A stretch of DNA of 64,000 nt, from NCBI RefSeq assembly GCF_900142965.1, contig NZ_FRCQ01000003.1, positions 186,001-250,000 of the forward strand, given 5' to 3'. The translations under genes and the position numbers were made by a program. Position 1 is the stretch's first letter. Every line of letters begins with the position of its first letter. Under the pieces are notes generated by a model, which was not told the DNA's origin, searched no databases, and saw nothing but the letters and a program-made list of their open reading frames with translations. Positions 1 through 12,132 of the stretch are shown here, one piece after another. Source of the stretch: Rhizobacter sp. OV335. GTDB taxonomy: Bacteria; Pseudomonadota; Gammaproteobacteria; Burkholderiales; Burkholderiaceae_C.

Positions 1-41
1 CGCGCGCGCCCGAGGCCGCCGTGGGTGAAGACGGTGCCTAG
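1..41 (+). CDS. Possible 3' end of corC (HlyC/CorC family), partial
   Basis: An open frame runs in from the left edge and ends with TAG at 39-41, just before lnt. The twelve visible codons carry no diagnostic motif. The only argument is gene order: in Burkholderiales a CorC/HlyC-type protein with CBS domains commonly precedes lnt. This is inference from context. Confidence 0.3.
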   Translation, partial: RAPEAAVGEDGA

Positions 42-1626
42 GTCGGTGCCGCAGGCGCCGGCCCCACGCCCCGGACTCGGTCGCCGTGACGCCCGCCACG
101 TGGCCGGGGCGTCCGACAACATGTTCCTCGGCCTGGACCTGCTGCTGGTGCTGGTGCTCGGCGGGGTGCACAGCCTGGCCGCCACTTACACGCACGCCTG
201 GGTGCTGCAGCTGCTGGCGGTCGCCGGGCTCGCGTTCCGCGTCAGCCGGGCCTCGCCGCGCCGGGCGGCGCTGCTCGGCTGGGCCTTCGCCACCGCCTGG
301 TTCGTGGCCGGCACCTTCTGGCTCTACATCAGCATGCACCGCTACGGCGGCTTGCCGGCCTGGATGGCGGTGGCCGCGGTGCTGGCGCTGTCGGCCGTGC
401 TGGCGCTGTATTTCGCGCTGGCGATGGGGGTGTTCGGCCTGTTGCGGCGCAACCACCTGGTCGTCGATGCGCTGGTGTTCGCCGCCTGCTGGCTGCTGGC
501 CGAGCTGGCGCGCGGGCTGCTGTTCACCGGCTTCCCGTGGGCGGCGTCGGGCTATTCGCATGTCGACAGCCCGCTCGCGCACCTGGCGCCCTGGGTCGGC
601 GTGTACGGCATCGGCTGGGTGTCGGCGCTGGTGGGCGCGCTGGCGGTGATCGGATTCCGCAGCGGCATCGGCCCGGGCGGGCTGGGCGCGATCACCGCGG
701 TGGCGGTGGTGGGTGGCCTGGCCGTCATGCAGCCGGTCGGTTTCACCCGCGGCAACGGCATCCTGCAGCTGTCGCTGCTGCAGTCGAACGTCGCGCAGGA
801 CGAGAAGTTCGCCGAAGAGAAGCTGCCGCTGGCGCTGGCCTGGGCCACGGCGACGCTGCAGTCGGCGCGCGGCGACCTGGTGCTCGCGCCCGAGACCATC
901 GTGCCGCTGTTGCCCGACCAGCTGCCCGAAGGCTACTGGGCGGCGCTGGCCGCCGGTTTCCAGCGCGGCGACCGGGCGGCGCTGATCGGCGTGCCGCTGG
1001 GCAGCTTCGAGGCCGGCTACACCAACTCGGCGGTCGGGCTGTCGCGCGAGACCGCGAAGTGGCCGGGCGGCTTCTACCGCTACGACAAGCACCACCTGGT
1101 GCCGTTCGGCGAGTTCATCCCGACCGGCTTCCGCTGGTTCACCGAGTTGATGAACATCCCGCTCGGCGACTTCAACCGCGGGCCGGTGGGTGCGCCGTCG
1201 TTCGAGGTCAAGGGCCAGCGCGTCGCGCCGAACATCTGCTACGAGGACTTGTTCGGCGAGGAGCTGGCGGCGCATTTCCGCGAGCCCGAGCGGGCGCCGA
1301 CGATCTTCGCGAACATCAGCAACATCGGCTGGTTCGGCGACACCATCGCGCTGGCGCAGCACCTGAACATCTCGCGCATGCGGGCGCTCGAGTTCCAGCG
1401 GCCGATGCTGCGCGCGACCAACACCGGCGTGACGGCGGTGATCGACCACACCGGGCGTGTCACGCACCAGCTGCCGCCGCTGACGATGGGCGTGCTGCAG
1501 GCGCCGGTCGAGGGCCGCCAGGGCATGACGCCGTACGCGAGCTGGGCGGCGAAGTGGTGGCTGTGGCCCTTGCTGGCCGGCGCGATCCTGTCGTTGCTGA
1601 TCGTCGTGCCCCTGCGCCGTTCGTAG
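25..1626 (+). CDS. lnt: Apolipoprotein N-acyltransferase
   Basis: Lnt transfers an acyl chain from phospholipid to the N-terminal cysteine of apolipoproteins in the inner membrane, the last step of lipoprotein maturation. The N-terminal half holds several hydrophobic segments and the C-terminal half is a nitrilase-like domain. The Glu-Lys-Cys catalytic triad is visible as E290 (APETIVP), K355 ([12 protein letters not shown]) and C405 (NICYEDLF), counted from base 25. The start is uncertain: the frame opens with GTG at 25, overlapping the preceding stop, but GTG at 46 or ATG at 121 (MFLGLDLLL) would put the first membrane segment right at the N-terminus as in relatives. Length (501-533 aa) is normal for the family. 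It is followed 68 bp later by glyQ. Confidence 0.93.
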   Translation: MKTVPRSVPQAPAPRPGLGRRDARHVAGASDNMFLGLDLLLVLVLGGVHSLAATYTHAWVLQLLAVAGLAFRVSRASPRRAALLGWAFATAWFVAGTFWLYISMHRYGGLPAWMAVAAVLALSAVLALYFALAMGVFGLLRRNHLVVDALVFAACWLLAELARGLLFTGFPWAASGYSHVDSPLAHLAPWVGVYGIGWVSALVGALAVIGFRSGIGPGGLGAITAVAVVGGLAVMQPVGFTRGNGILQLSLLQSNVAQDEKFAEEKLPLALAWATATLQSARGDLVLAPETIVPLLPDQLPEGYWAALAAGFQRGDRAALIGVPLGSFEAGYTNSAVGLSRETAKWPGGFYRYDKHHLVPFGEFIPTGFRWFTELMNIPLGDFNRGPVGAPSFEVKGQRVAPNICYEDLFGEELAAHFREPERAPTIFANISNIGWFGDTIALAQHLNISRMRALEFQRPMLRATNTGVTAVIDHTGRVTHQLPPLTMGVLQAPVEGRQGMTPYASWAAKWWLWPLLAGAILSLLIVVPLRRS

Positions 1627-1636
1627 CACCACCCTC

Positions 1637-1642
1637 TAAAAT
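1637..1642 (+). promoter_or_regulatory. Possible -10 box of the glyQS operon
   Basis: TAAAAT lies in the 68-bp gap between lnt and glyQ, about 53 bp before the glyQ ATG. It is the only AT-rich hexamer in the gap. No convincing -35 was recognised, so this is a weak call. Confidence 0.3.
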
Positions 1643-1694
1643 CGCCCCTTCCGCGTTCACCGGGCGCGATGTCTCTCTCCACTTTCGAGTCCAT

Positions 1695-2615
1695 ATGCTG
1701 ACCTTCCAGCAAATCATCCTGCGCCTGCAAGACTACTGGGACCGCCAGGGCTGCGCGCTGCTGCAGCCGTACGACATGGAGGTCGGCGCCGGCACCAGCC
1801 ACACCGCCACCTTCCTGCGCGCGCTGGGCCCGGAGCCGTGGAAGGCCGCCTACGTGCAGCCCAGCCGCCGCCCGAAGGACGGCCGCTACGGCCAGAACCC
1901 GAACCGCCTGCAGCACTACTACCAATACCAGGTCGTGCTGAAGCCCGCGCCGGCCAACATCCTCGAGCTGTACCTCGGCTCGCTCGAAGCACTCGGCTTC
2001 GACCTGAAGGCCAACGACGTGCGCTTCGTCGAGGACGACTGGGAGAACCCGACGCTCGGCTGCTGGGGCCTCGGCTGGGAGGTCTGGCTGAACGGCATGG
2101 AGGTCACGCAGTTCACCTACTTCCAGCAGGTCGGCGGCATCGACTGCAAGCCGATCACCGGCGAGATCACCTACGGGCTGGAGCGCCTGGCGATGTACCT
2201 GCAGGGCGTCGACAACGTCTACAACCTGCAATGGACCGACACGCTGAGCTACGGCGACGTCTACCTGCAGAACGAGATCGAGCAGAGCACCTACAACTTC
2301 GAGCACAGCGACGTCGACTTCCTGCTGCAGGCCTTCGCTGCGCACGAGAAGCAGGCCACCTACCTGATGGCGCAGCAGCTCGCGCTGCCCGCCTATGAAC
2401 AGGTGCTGAAGGCCGGCCACACCTTCAACCTGCTGGACGCGCGCGGCGCGATCAGCGTGACCGAGCGCGCCGCCTACATCGGCCGCATCCGCACGCTGGC
2501 GCGCGCCGTCGCGAAGAGCTACCTCGACAGCCGCGCCCGCCTCGGGTTCCCGATGGCGCCCAAAGGCTGGGCCGACGAAGTGATCGAGCAACTGAACAAG
2601 AAGAAGGCGGCCTGA
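1695..2615 (+). CDS. glyQ: Glycyl-tRNA synthetase alpha subunit
   Basis: This is the catalytic (class II aminoacylation) subunit of the bacterial alpha2-beta2 glycyl-tRNA synthetase, charging tRNA-Gly in the cytoplasm. The 306-residue product has the family's usual length and strongly conserved stretches such as [14 protein letters not shown] at the N-terminus, [19 protein letters not shown] and [23 protein letters not shown] at 1695 matches the conserved start. The stop is separated by 3 bp from glyS, so the subunits are cotranscribed and made in equal amounts. Nothing is unusual about it. Confidence 0.98.
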   Translation: MLTFQQIILRLQDYWDRQGCALLQPYDMEVGAGTSHTATFLRALGPEPWKAAYVQPSRRPKDGRYGQNPNRLQHYYQYQVVLKPAPANILELYLGSLEALGFDLKANDVRFVEDDWENPTLGCWGLGWEVWLNGMEVTQFTYFQQVGGIDCKPITGEITYGLERLAMYLQGVDNVYNLQWTDTLSYGDVYLQNEIEQSTYNFEHSDVDFLLQAFAAHEKQATYLMAQQLALPAYEQVLKAGHTFNLLDARGAISVTERAAYIGRIRTLARAVAKSYLDSRARLGFPMAPKGWADEVIEQLNKKKAA

Positions 2616-2618
2616 GCG

Positions 2619-4742
2619 ATGAGCCACAAGAACCTGCTGGTCGAGCTGTTCGTCGAGGAACTGCCGCCGAAGGACCTGAAGCGCTTCGGCGAGGCCTTCG
2701 CCGCGACGCTGTTCGCCGGGCTCAAGACGCGCGGCCTGGCCACCGAGCATTCCGCCACCACCCCGTACGCGACGCCGCGGCGCCTCGCGGTGCACGTGAG
2801 CGCGGTGCGCGCGCAGGCCGACGACCGCGCGGTGTCGCTGAAGCTGATGCCGGTCAGCGTGGGCCTGACGGCCGACGGCCAGGCCACGCCGGCGCTGCTG
2901 AAGAAGCTCGCGAGCGTCGGTGCCGATGCGTCGGTGCTGCCGCAGCTGAAGCGCCAGCCCGACGGCAAGGCCGAGGCGCTGTTCTACGACAGCCTCGTCA
3001 AGGGCCCGATGCTCGCCGAAGGCCTGCAGCAGGCGCTCGATGAAGCACTGGCCGGCCTGCCGATCCGCAAGGTGATGCAGTACCAGCTGGCTGACGGCTG
3101 GACCAGCGTGAACTTCGTGCGCCCGGCGCACGGGCTGGTCGCGCTGCACGGGGCCGACGTGGTGCCGCTGCAGGTGCTGGGCCTCAGCTCCGGCCGCGAG
3201 ACGCGCGGCCACCGCTTCGAAGCGGCGATCGAGCCGGTGGTGCTGCTGGATGCTGACCACTACGCGCGCCAGCTCGAAGAGCAGGGCGCGGTGATCGCGA
3301 GCTTCGCGGCCCGCCATGCCGAGATCGTGCGCCAGCTCGACCATGCGGCGAAGCAGCAGGGCCTGCAGCCGATCGACGATGCCGCGCTGCTCGACGAAGT
3401 GACGGCGCTGGTCGAGCGGCCGAACGTGCTGCTGTGCCGCTTCGAGCCGGAGTTCCTCGACGTGCCGCAGGAATGCCTGATCCTGACGATGAAGGCCAAC
3501 CAGAAGTACTTCCCGCTGCTCGACGCGGCCGGCAAGCTGACCAACCAGTTCCTGGTCGTCAGCAACATCCGCCCGGCCGACGCGAGCCGCGTGACCGGCG
3601 GCAACGAGCGCGTGGTGCGCCCGCGGCTGGCCGATGCGAAGTTCTTCTTCGACCAGGACCGCAAGAAGACGCTGGCCGATCGGGTCGGCGGGCTCGACAA
3701 GGTGGTCTACCACGGGAAGCTGGGCTCGCAGGGCGAGCGGGTCAAGCGCGTGCAGGCAATCGCGCGTGGAATTGCGAATGCGGTTGCGTTGTATGAAGGC
3801 GTCGACAAGCGGCAATCGCTGGTGCGAGACGTCGAGCGCGCAGCGTTGCTGGCCAAGGCCGACCTGCTGACCGACATGGTCGGCGAGTTTCCCGAGCTGC
3901 AAGGGATCATGGGCGGCTACTACGCCCGCCACGATGGCGAGACCGACGAGGTCGCGCTGGCGGTCGAAGACCACTACAAACCGCGCTTCGCCGGAGACGA
4001 ACTGCCGCGCGGCCAGGTCGGCGAGATCGTCGCGCTGGCCGACAAGCTGGAGACGCTGGTCGGCCTGTTCGGCATCGGCCAGTTGCCCACCGGCGACAAG
4101 GACCCCTTCGCGCTGCGCCGCCACGCGCTCGGCGTGATCCGGCTGCTGACCGAGCGCCAGCTCGCGATCCCGCTCGACAAGCTGCTGCGCGATGCAGCCG
4201 GTGTCTTCGGCGACAAGATCACCGATGCCACCCCCGCGCTGAGCGACTTCATCTACGAACGCCTGGCCGGCATGCTGCGCGAGCAGGGCGCCACCGCGCA
4301 GCAGGTCGATGCCGTGCTGTCGCTGCGCCCGAAGGAACTCGACGATGTCGGCAAGAAGCTGGCCGCCGTGCGTGCGTTCGCGGCGCTGCCCGAGTCCGGG
4401 TCGCTGGCCGCGGCCAACAAGCGGGTCAGCAACATCCTGAAGAAGGCCGACGGCGAGGTGATCGAGCAGGTCGATGCGGCGCTGCTGACCGACCCGGCCG
4501 AGCAGGCGCTGCACGCCGCGCTGGTCGAGATCGAGCGGATCGCCCGGCCAGCCTTCGACCGCCGCGACTTCACCGCGTCGCTGCAGGCGCTCGCAGCGCT
4601 GAAGGCGCCGGTCGACGCGTTCTTCGACCAGGTGATGGTGAATGCCGACGATCCGAAGATCCGCGTCAACCGGCTCGGCCTGCTGGCGATCCTGCGCAGT
4701 GCAATGAACCGCGTCGCCGACCTCTCCCGGCTCGCCGTCTGA
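2619..4742 (+). CDS. glyS: Glycyl-tRNA synthetase beta subunit
   Basis: The beta subunit of heterotetrameric glycyl-tRNA synthetase carries tRNA-recognition domains, including an HD-like region and a C-terminal anticodon-binding (DALR-type) region. The product is 707 residues, the normal size. It begins with the conserved NLLVELFVEELPPK and contains ECLILTMKANQKYFPL and the C-terminal FFDQVMVNADDPKIRVNRL. It follows glyQ by 3 bp in one operon and is followed by gmhB. A very long open frame on the opposite strand across this gene is a composition artefact. Confidence 0.98.
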   Translation: MSHKNLLVELFVEELPPKDLKRFGEAFAATLFAGLKTRGLATEHSATTPYATPRRLAVHVSAVRAQADDRAVSLKLMPVSVGLTADGQATPALLKKLASVGADASVLPQLKRQPDGKAEALFYDSLVKGPMLAEGLQQALDEALAGLPIRKVMQYQLADGWTSVNFVRPAHGLVALHGADVVPLQVLGLSSGRETRGHRFEAAIEPVVLLDADHYARQLEEQGAVIASFAARHAEIVRQLDHAAKQQGLQPIDDAALLDEVTALVERPNVLLCRFEPEFLDVPQECLILTMKANQKYFPLLDAAGKLTNQFLVVSNIRPADASRVTGGNERVVRPRLADAKFFFDQDRKKTLADRVGGLDKVVYHGKLGSQGERVKRVQAIARGIANAVALYEGVDKRQSLVRDVERAALLAKADLLTDMVGEFPELQGIMGGYYARHDGETDEVALAVEDHYKPRFAGDELPRGQVGEIVALADKLETLVGLFGIGQLPTGDKDPFALRRHALGVIRLLTERQLAIPLDKLLRDAAGVFGDKITDATPALSDFIYERLAGMLREQGATAQQVDAVLSLRPKELDDVGKKLAAVRAFAALPESGSLAAANKRVSNILKKADGEVIEQVDAALLTDPAEQALHAALVEIERIARPAFDRRDFTASLQALAALKAPVDAFFDQVMVNADDPKIRVNRLGLLAILRSAMNRVADLSRLAV

Positions 4743-4780
4743 CCATGCCGCGCGAAGCACGCCCACCGAGGTCCGACGCC

Positions 4781-5388
<608 letters not shown>

Positions 5389-5389
<1 letters not shown>

Positions 5390-6129
5390 TGTCGAAATTC
5401 ATTGCGGCGCTGCGTTCGCTGCTGTTCGTGCTGTGGATGGCCGCCACCGTGATCCCGTGGGCGGTGTTCTCGCTGATCGCGTCGATCTTCATCCGCGGCA
5501 CGCCGCTGTTCTGGTTCACCACCTTCTGGCTGCGCATCGCGATCACCGGCTGCCGCTTCATCTGCGGCGTGCGCTACCGCGTGCAGGGCATGGAGAACCT
5601 GCCCGACGGCCCGGCCATCCTGTGCCCCAAGCACCAGTCGACCTGGGAGACCTTCGCTTTCCCGACGCTGATGCCGCGCCCGCTGTGCTACGTGTTCAAG
5701 CGCGAGCTGCTGTACATCCCGTTCTTCGGCTGGGCGATGGCGCGGCTCGACATGGTGCACATCGACCGCAGCAAGCGCACCGAGGCCTGGTCGCGCGTGG
5801 CCGAGCAGGGCAAGCGCTTCATGGCGCAGGGCAACTGGGTGATCATGTTCCCCGAGGGCACGCGCATCGCGCGCGGCCAGCAGGGCACCTACAAGACCGG
5901 CGCGACGCGCCTGGCGGTGGCGACCGGCGCGGCGCTGGTGCCGATCGCCGTCAGCTCGGCGCGCTGCTGGCCGCGCAAGTCGTTCCTGATCCGCCCGGGC
6001 CTGGTCACCGTGTCGATCGGCAAGCCGATCGCGCCGGCCGGGCGCGAGGCCGATGATCTGATGCGCGAGGTCGAGGCCTGGATCGAAGGCGAGATGCGGC
6101 GCATCGATCCCGAGGCGTACGCACAGTAG
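5389..6129 (+). CDS. plsC: 1-acyl-sn-glycerol-3-phosphate acyltransferase
   Basis: PlsC acylates lysophosphatidic acid to phosphatidic acid at the inner membrane. The N-terminus has one or two hydrophobic segments (LLFVLWMAATVIPW and following). Acyltransferase block I appears as KHQSTWETF, an HX4E form of the usual HX4D seen in many betaproteobacteria, and block III as FPEGTR. The product has 246 residues, a normal length. ATG at 5389 overlaps the gmhB stop by one base, so the two genes are translationally coupled. This gmhB-plsC adjacency next to glyQS is common in Burkholderiales. Confidence 0.93.
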
Positions 6130-6142
6130 TCGCGGCCCACCT

Positions 6143-6148
6143 TTACAA
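6143..6148 (+). promoter_or_regulatory. Possible -10 box before the SprT-like gene
   Basis: TACAAT sits only ten bases before the ATG at 6158 in the 28-bp gap after plsC. If it is used, the transcript would have almost no leader. No clear -35 is visible, so confidence is low. Confidence 0.25.
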
Positions 6149-6157
6149 TCGCGGCCC

Positions 6158-7102
<945 letters not shown>

Positions 7103-7127
7103 ACGGGGCGGGCACAATCCCCCGCTG

Positions 7128-8552
7128 ATGTTCAGCCTCAACCGCTACTCCTTCCGCCAGCTGCTGCTCGTCGCCTTCCTGCTGATCGCCGCGCTGCTCA
7201 GCGCGGCCTCGCTGCGCGGCCTGTTCCAGCTCGAAGGCCTGTTGCGCCAGAGCAGCGAGGGCGCGCGCCAGGCCGTCGCCCACACCGCCGACGCGCAGGT
7301 GCTGGCCGAACGCACCGTCGCGATGGAGCGTGCCGCGCGCCAGTACCTGGTGCTCGACGACCCGGTGCTGCGCCAGCGCTTCGAAGAGGCCGCGCGCGAC
7401 GCCACCTCGGCGCTCGCCCGGCTGGCCGACAACCGCATCCCGTCGAACCTGGCCGCCGACTGGCGCGCCACCGAGGCCGACATCGAGGCCCAGCTGAGCG
7501 GCCCCGAGCCGGCGATCCGGCTGCGCGAGGTCACCGTCACCACCGCGTTCCGCGAGCTCGAATCGATCAATGCCGCGATCGCCGAGCAGGTGCGCCTGGC
7601 CACCGAGGCGCGCAACCAGGTGCTGATGAACGAACTCGAGGCCGGCCGCACCCAGCTCGGCCGGCAGATCCTCGCCGCGATCGGCATCTCGATCGTGATG
7701 GCGCTCGGCTTCGGCCTGTGGCTCGCGCGGCCGCTCAAGCGCCTGGAGCGCGCCGTCGTCAGCCTCGGCGAGAACCGGCTCGACCAGCCGATCGACATCC
7801 AGGGCCCGACCGACGTGCGGCTGCTCGGCCGCCGCCTCGAATGGCTGCGGCTGCGGCTGGCCGAGCTCGATTCCGACAAGTCGCGCTTCCTGCGCCACGT
7901 CTCCCATGAGCTGAAGACGCCGCTGGCCGCGCTGCGCGAGGGCGTCTCGCTGCTCGAGGACGGCGTCACCGGCGAGCTCAGCGAGAACCAGCGCGAGGTC
8001 GCGCGCATCCTGCGCCAGAACACCCACGTGCTGCAAAGCCAGATCGAGGACCTGCTGCGCTTCAATGCCGCGGCCTTCGAGGCCCGCCAGCTGGTGCGCC
8101 GCAAGACCGAGCTCACCGCACTGATCAAGGACCTGGTCGCCCAGCAGCGGCTGCAGTGGCAGGCCCGCCAGCTCAGCGTGCAGGTCGAGGGCGAGCCGCT
8201 CAGCGCCGAGGTCGATGCCGACAAGCTCGGCACCGCGCTGGGTAACCTTTTGTCGAACGCGATACGCTTCAGCCCGCTGGGCGCTACCATCCGTTTTTCC
8301 GTGACCCGCGTGCCCGGCCGTGCCTGCATCGACATCGTCGACCAGGGCCCGGGCGTTGCGGCTGCCGACCGGGCCCGCGTGTTCGAGCCCTTCTACCGCG
8401 GCGAACGCCAGCCGGGCGACGCGGTGCGCGGCAGCGGCATCGGCCTGTCCATCGTGCACGAGTACGTCACGGCCCATGGCGGCCAGGTCGAACTGATGGA
8501 CGACGGCGGCTCCGGCGCTCACTTTCACATCGAATTGCCCCATGCGCGTTAG
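7128..8552 (+). CDS. glrK: Sensor histidine kinase, GlrK/QseE type
   Basis: This membrane sensor kinase of 474 residues has a first membrane segment at about residues 10-32, a periplasmic helical region, a second segment near 185-205, a HAMP linker, a HisKA domain with phospho-acceptor H260 in RHVSHELKTPLAAL, and an HATPase domain with N box (LGNLLSNAIRFS) and G boxes (DQGPGV, GSGIGLSIVHEY). The order kinase, small lipoprotein, sigma-54 response regulator is the same as glrK-qseG-glrR in enterobacteria. The gene overlaps the next one by 11 bp. The signal sensed here is not deducible from sequence. Confidence 0.88.
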   Translation: MFSLNRYSFRQLLLVAFLLIAALLSAASLRGLFQLEGLLRQSSEGARQAVAHTADAQVLAERTVAMERAARQYLVLDDPVLRQRFEEAARDATSALARLADNRIPSNLAADWRATEADIEAQLSGPEPAIRLREVTVTTAFRELESINAAIAEQVRLATEARNQVLMNELEAGRTQLGRQILAAIGISIVMALGFGLWLARPLKRLERAVVSLGENRLDQPIDIQGPTDVRLLGRRLEWLRLRLAELDSDKSRFLRHVSHELKTPLAALREGVSLLEDGVTGELSENQREVARILRQNTHVLQSQIEDLLRFNAAAFEARQLVRRKTELTALIKDLVAQQRLQWQARQLSVQVEGEPLSAEVDADKLGTALGNLLSNAIRFSPLGATIRFSVTRVPGRACIDIVDQGPGVAAADRARVFEPFYRGERQPGDAVRGSGIGLSIVHEYVTAHGGQVELMDDGGSGAHFHIELPHAR

Positions 8553-9234
8553 TCCTGCCCTTCGTTGCGCTCCCGCCTGGCTGGCCATGCCGCTGTTGTC
8601 CACGCTGCTGGCGGCTTGCGTGACGCAACCGGTCGAGGTGCCGCCGCCGGCGCCTGCCGCGTCGGCCCCGCTGCCGGCTGCACCCGCGGCTTCTGCCGTC
8701 GTGATCATGGTGCCGGCGCCGATCGAGCCGGCCGACCAGGTGTCGCGTCAGATCCTCGGCTACCACGAGCAGATCCGTCAGATGCCGGCGGCCGACCTCG
8801 GCAACGAGATCACGCGGCTGAACGCCATCGTCAGCGCGAACAGCGCCGCGGCACCGACCGGCGCGGTGCTCGAACTGGCGCTCGCGCTCTCGCAGCAGCA
8901 CAACGGCGGCGACGTGGCGCGTGCGGCGCAGTTGCTCGAATCGGTCGTGAAGGCCGGCGCCCCCGAGCTGCAGCCCTGGCAGCCGATGGCGCGCCTGCTG
9001 CTCGCGCGCGTCACCGAGCAGCGCCGGCTCGAGGACGCCTTCAACCGCGAGGCCGCGCAGCGCCGCGACCAGCAGCGCACGCTGCAGCAGCTCAATGAAA
9101 AGCTCGAGGCGCTGAAGGCGATCGAGCGCAGCATGACGACCCGGCCCGGCTCGGGCGCCGCTGCGGTGCCGGTGACCCCGGTGCCGGCCGCGCCAGCGGC
9201 CGCCTCGGCGCCGTCCGCCCCGAAGGCGCCCTGA
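8542..9234 (+). CDS. QseG-like lipoprotein of the Glr two-component locus
   Basis: The 230-residue product has a lipoprotein signal peptide with lipobox LLAAC (acylated Cys26), then a proline/alanine-rich linker, then a helical region likely to form coiled coils (QQRTLQQLNEKLEALKAIE). It sits between the kinase and its response regulator and overlaps the kinase gene by 11 bp. Enterobacteria have the lipoprotein QseG (YfhG) at exactly this place, where it acts on the kinase. Equivalent function here is inferred from position and the lipobox; sequence similarity was not tested. An alternative is an unrelated structural lipoprotein that occupies the same site. Confidence 0.75.
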   Translation: MRVSPALRCAPAWLAMPLLSTLLAACVTQPVEVPPPAPAASAPLPAAPAASAVVIMVPAPIEPADQVSRQILGYHEQIRQMPAADLGNEITRLNAIVSANSAAAPTGAVLELALALSQQHNGGDVARAAQLLESVVKAGAPELQPWQPMARLLLARVTEQRRLEDAFNREAAQRRDQQRTLQQLNEKLEALKAIERSMTTRPGSGAAAVPVTPVPAAPAAASAPSAPKAP

Positions 9235-9256
9235 CGCGCCGCTGCCTTCGCTCCCC

Positions 9257-10612
<1,356 letters not shown>

Positions 10613-10621
10613 GCGGCGCGT

Positions 10622-12049
10622 TCAGCATGTCGGCCACGCGGCGGGATGCGTCCCCGGTGGCATCGACGGCCAGCGCCACAGCGGCGGTGTCTCGGCAAAC
10701 TGCGCCGCATGGCGCGCCGCGACCAGGCGGCCGAAGCCCGAGGGCTCGCTGACGAGCAACGGTGCGATGTCGGGCGCCTTCGCGGTCAGTCCGTGGTCGA
10801 CCCGCCCGAGCGAGCGCAGCCAGTGGCCGACCCCCGCCAGCGACACCTGCACATGCCAGCTGCCGCCTTCGCACGCCTGGCGCCACAGCGCGGCCTGCGC
10901 GCCGAAGGCCAGCAGGTAGCCGGCGGCGTAGTCGAGCGCCTGCAGCGGCAGGGCCTGCGGCTTCGCGGCGCCGGCCGCGCGCGCCTCGGCATCGTTGAAG
11001 CCGGTGGCGGTCTGCACCAGCGAATCGAAACCGCGCCGCGCCGACCACGGGCCGGTCGATCCGTAGGCCGACAGCGACACCGCGACGATGCCCGGCCGCA
11101 GCGCCGCGAGCTGCTCCGGCCCGAAGCCGAGCGCCTGCAGGCCGCCCGGCCGGTAGCCCTGGACGAAGACCTGCGCGTCGGCCAGCAGCGCCTTCAAGCG
11201 CTGGCGCCCTGCGTTGTCGCGCAGGTCGAGGTGGGCCGAGCGCTTGCCGCGGCTGGTCTCGGCAATCGCCTCGATGTTGGGCAGCTGCGGCGCGTTCAGC
11301 AGCAGCACCTCGGCCCCGTAGGCCGCGAGCGTGCGGCCGGCCACCGGGCCGGCGAGGATGCGCGTCAGGTCGAGCACGCGCAGTCCATGCAGCGGGCGAT
11401 CGGCGGCGGCGGCGTCTGGCCATGCGAGCGGGGCGGCGTCGCCGATGCGTTCGATGCGCACCGTCGGCTGATCGGCCAGCGCGAGGGCTTGCGGGTGCCG
11501 GTCCCAGGCCTCGAAGCTGCGCAGCGCGGCGACGACCAGGCCGGCCTGCGCCGCGGCGTCTTCGACATCCTCGGCGCGCCAGCCGCGCAAGGCCTGCTCG
11601 ACCACCGGGCGCTCGGTGGCGTCGCCGGTCGGGCAACCGAGCAGCTTCAGCGCGCCATCGCGGTGGTGGGCGAAGTTCGCATGCAGGCGCACCCAGCCGG
11701 GCTCGCCGAGGGCCTCGCCGCAGCGGTACAGCCCCGACAGCTTGTCCCACACCTGCGGTGCGCGGCCGTCGAGCGTGAAGTGCGCGCAGCTCTCCAGCAC
11801 GGCGTGCTCGCGCGGCACCAGCACGCGCTGGCGGCGGCCATGGCGCAGGTGCCACAGCTCGGCCGCTGCGGCGGCCGCGGCGGCCATGCTGGCCTGGATC
11901 GCATCGGCGACGGCGAAGCTGCTCGGCAGCACCGGCGCGTGGCCGGGCACGTCGATGGCGTCGAGCGCCGCGGCCGGCAGGCCGGCCTGCCGCCACAGTC
12001 CGGACAACGCGCGTTGCGCCGGACCGGCATCACGATCATCGATGGGCAC
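10622..12049 (-). CDS. CaiB/BaiF-type class III CoA transferase
   Basis: Class III CoA transferases move CoA between carboxylic acids. The signature LRVLDLTRILAGPVAGRTLAAYGAEVLLLNAP region begins near residue 223, although in standard members it lies at the N-terminus. The first 220 residues therefore form an additional, degenerate domain, and total length is 475 residues compared with about 400 usually. Substrate cannot be predicted and the gene has no catabolic neighbours. It faces glrR tail to tail. Start ATG at 12049 is the first plausible one. Confidence 0.85.
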   Translation of the reverse strand: MPIDDRDAGPAQRALSGLWRQAGLPAAALDAIDVPGHAPVLPSSFAVADAIQASMAAAAAAAAELWHLRHGRRQRVLVPREHAVLESCAHFTLDGRAPQVWDKLSGLYRCGEALGEPGWVRLHANFAHHRDGALKLLGCPTGDATERPVVEQALRGWRAEDVEDAAAQAGLVVAALRSFEAWDRHPQALALADQPTVRIERIGDAAPLAWPDAAAADRPLHGLRVLDLTRILAGPVAGRTLAAYGAEVLLLNAPQLPNIEAIAETSRGKRSAHLDLRDNAGRQRLKALLADAQVFVQGYRPGGLQALGFGPEQLAALRPGIVAVSLSAYGSTGPWSARRGFDSLVQTATGFNDAEARAAGAAKPQALPLQALDYAAGYLLAFGAQAALWRQACEGGSWHVQVSLAGVGHWLRSLGRVDHGLTAKAPDIAPLLVSEPSGFGRLVAARHAAQFAETPPLWRWPSMPPGTHPAAWPTC

Positions 12050-12132
12050 GCAAGGCTCCCAGGCGGGTGAAGATGGCGCGCATTCGACACCGCGACGCGG
12101 CGCCGGTCAATCGCCCACCTTGATCGCCCACG

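Noticed and set aside
1239-4766. A 1175-codon open frame on the minus strand across lnt, glyQ and glyS
   Set aside because: It is a high-GC shadow of well-identified genes; its composition (Arg, Gln, Leu, His rich) and lack of motifs show it is not coding.
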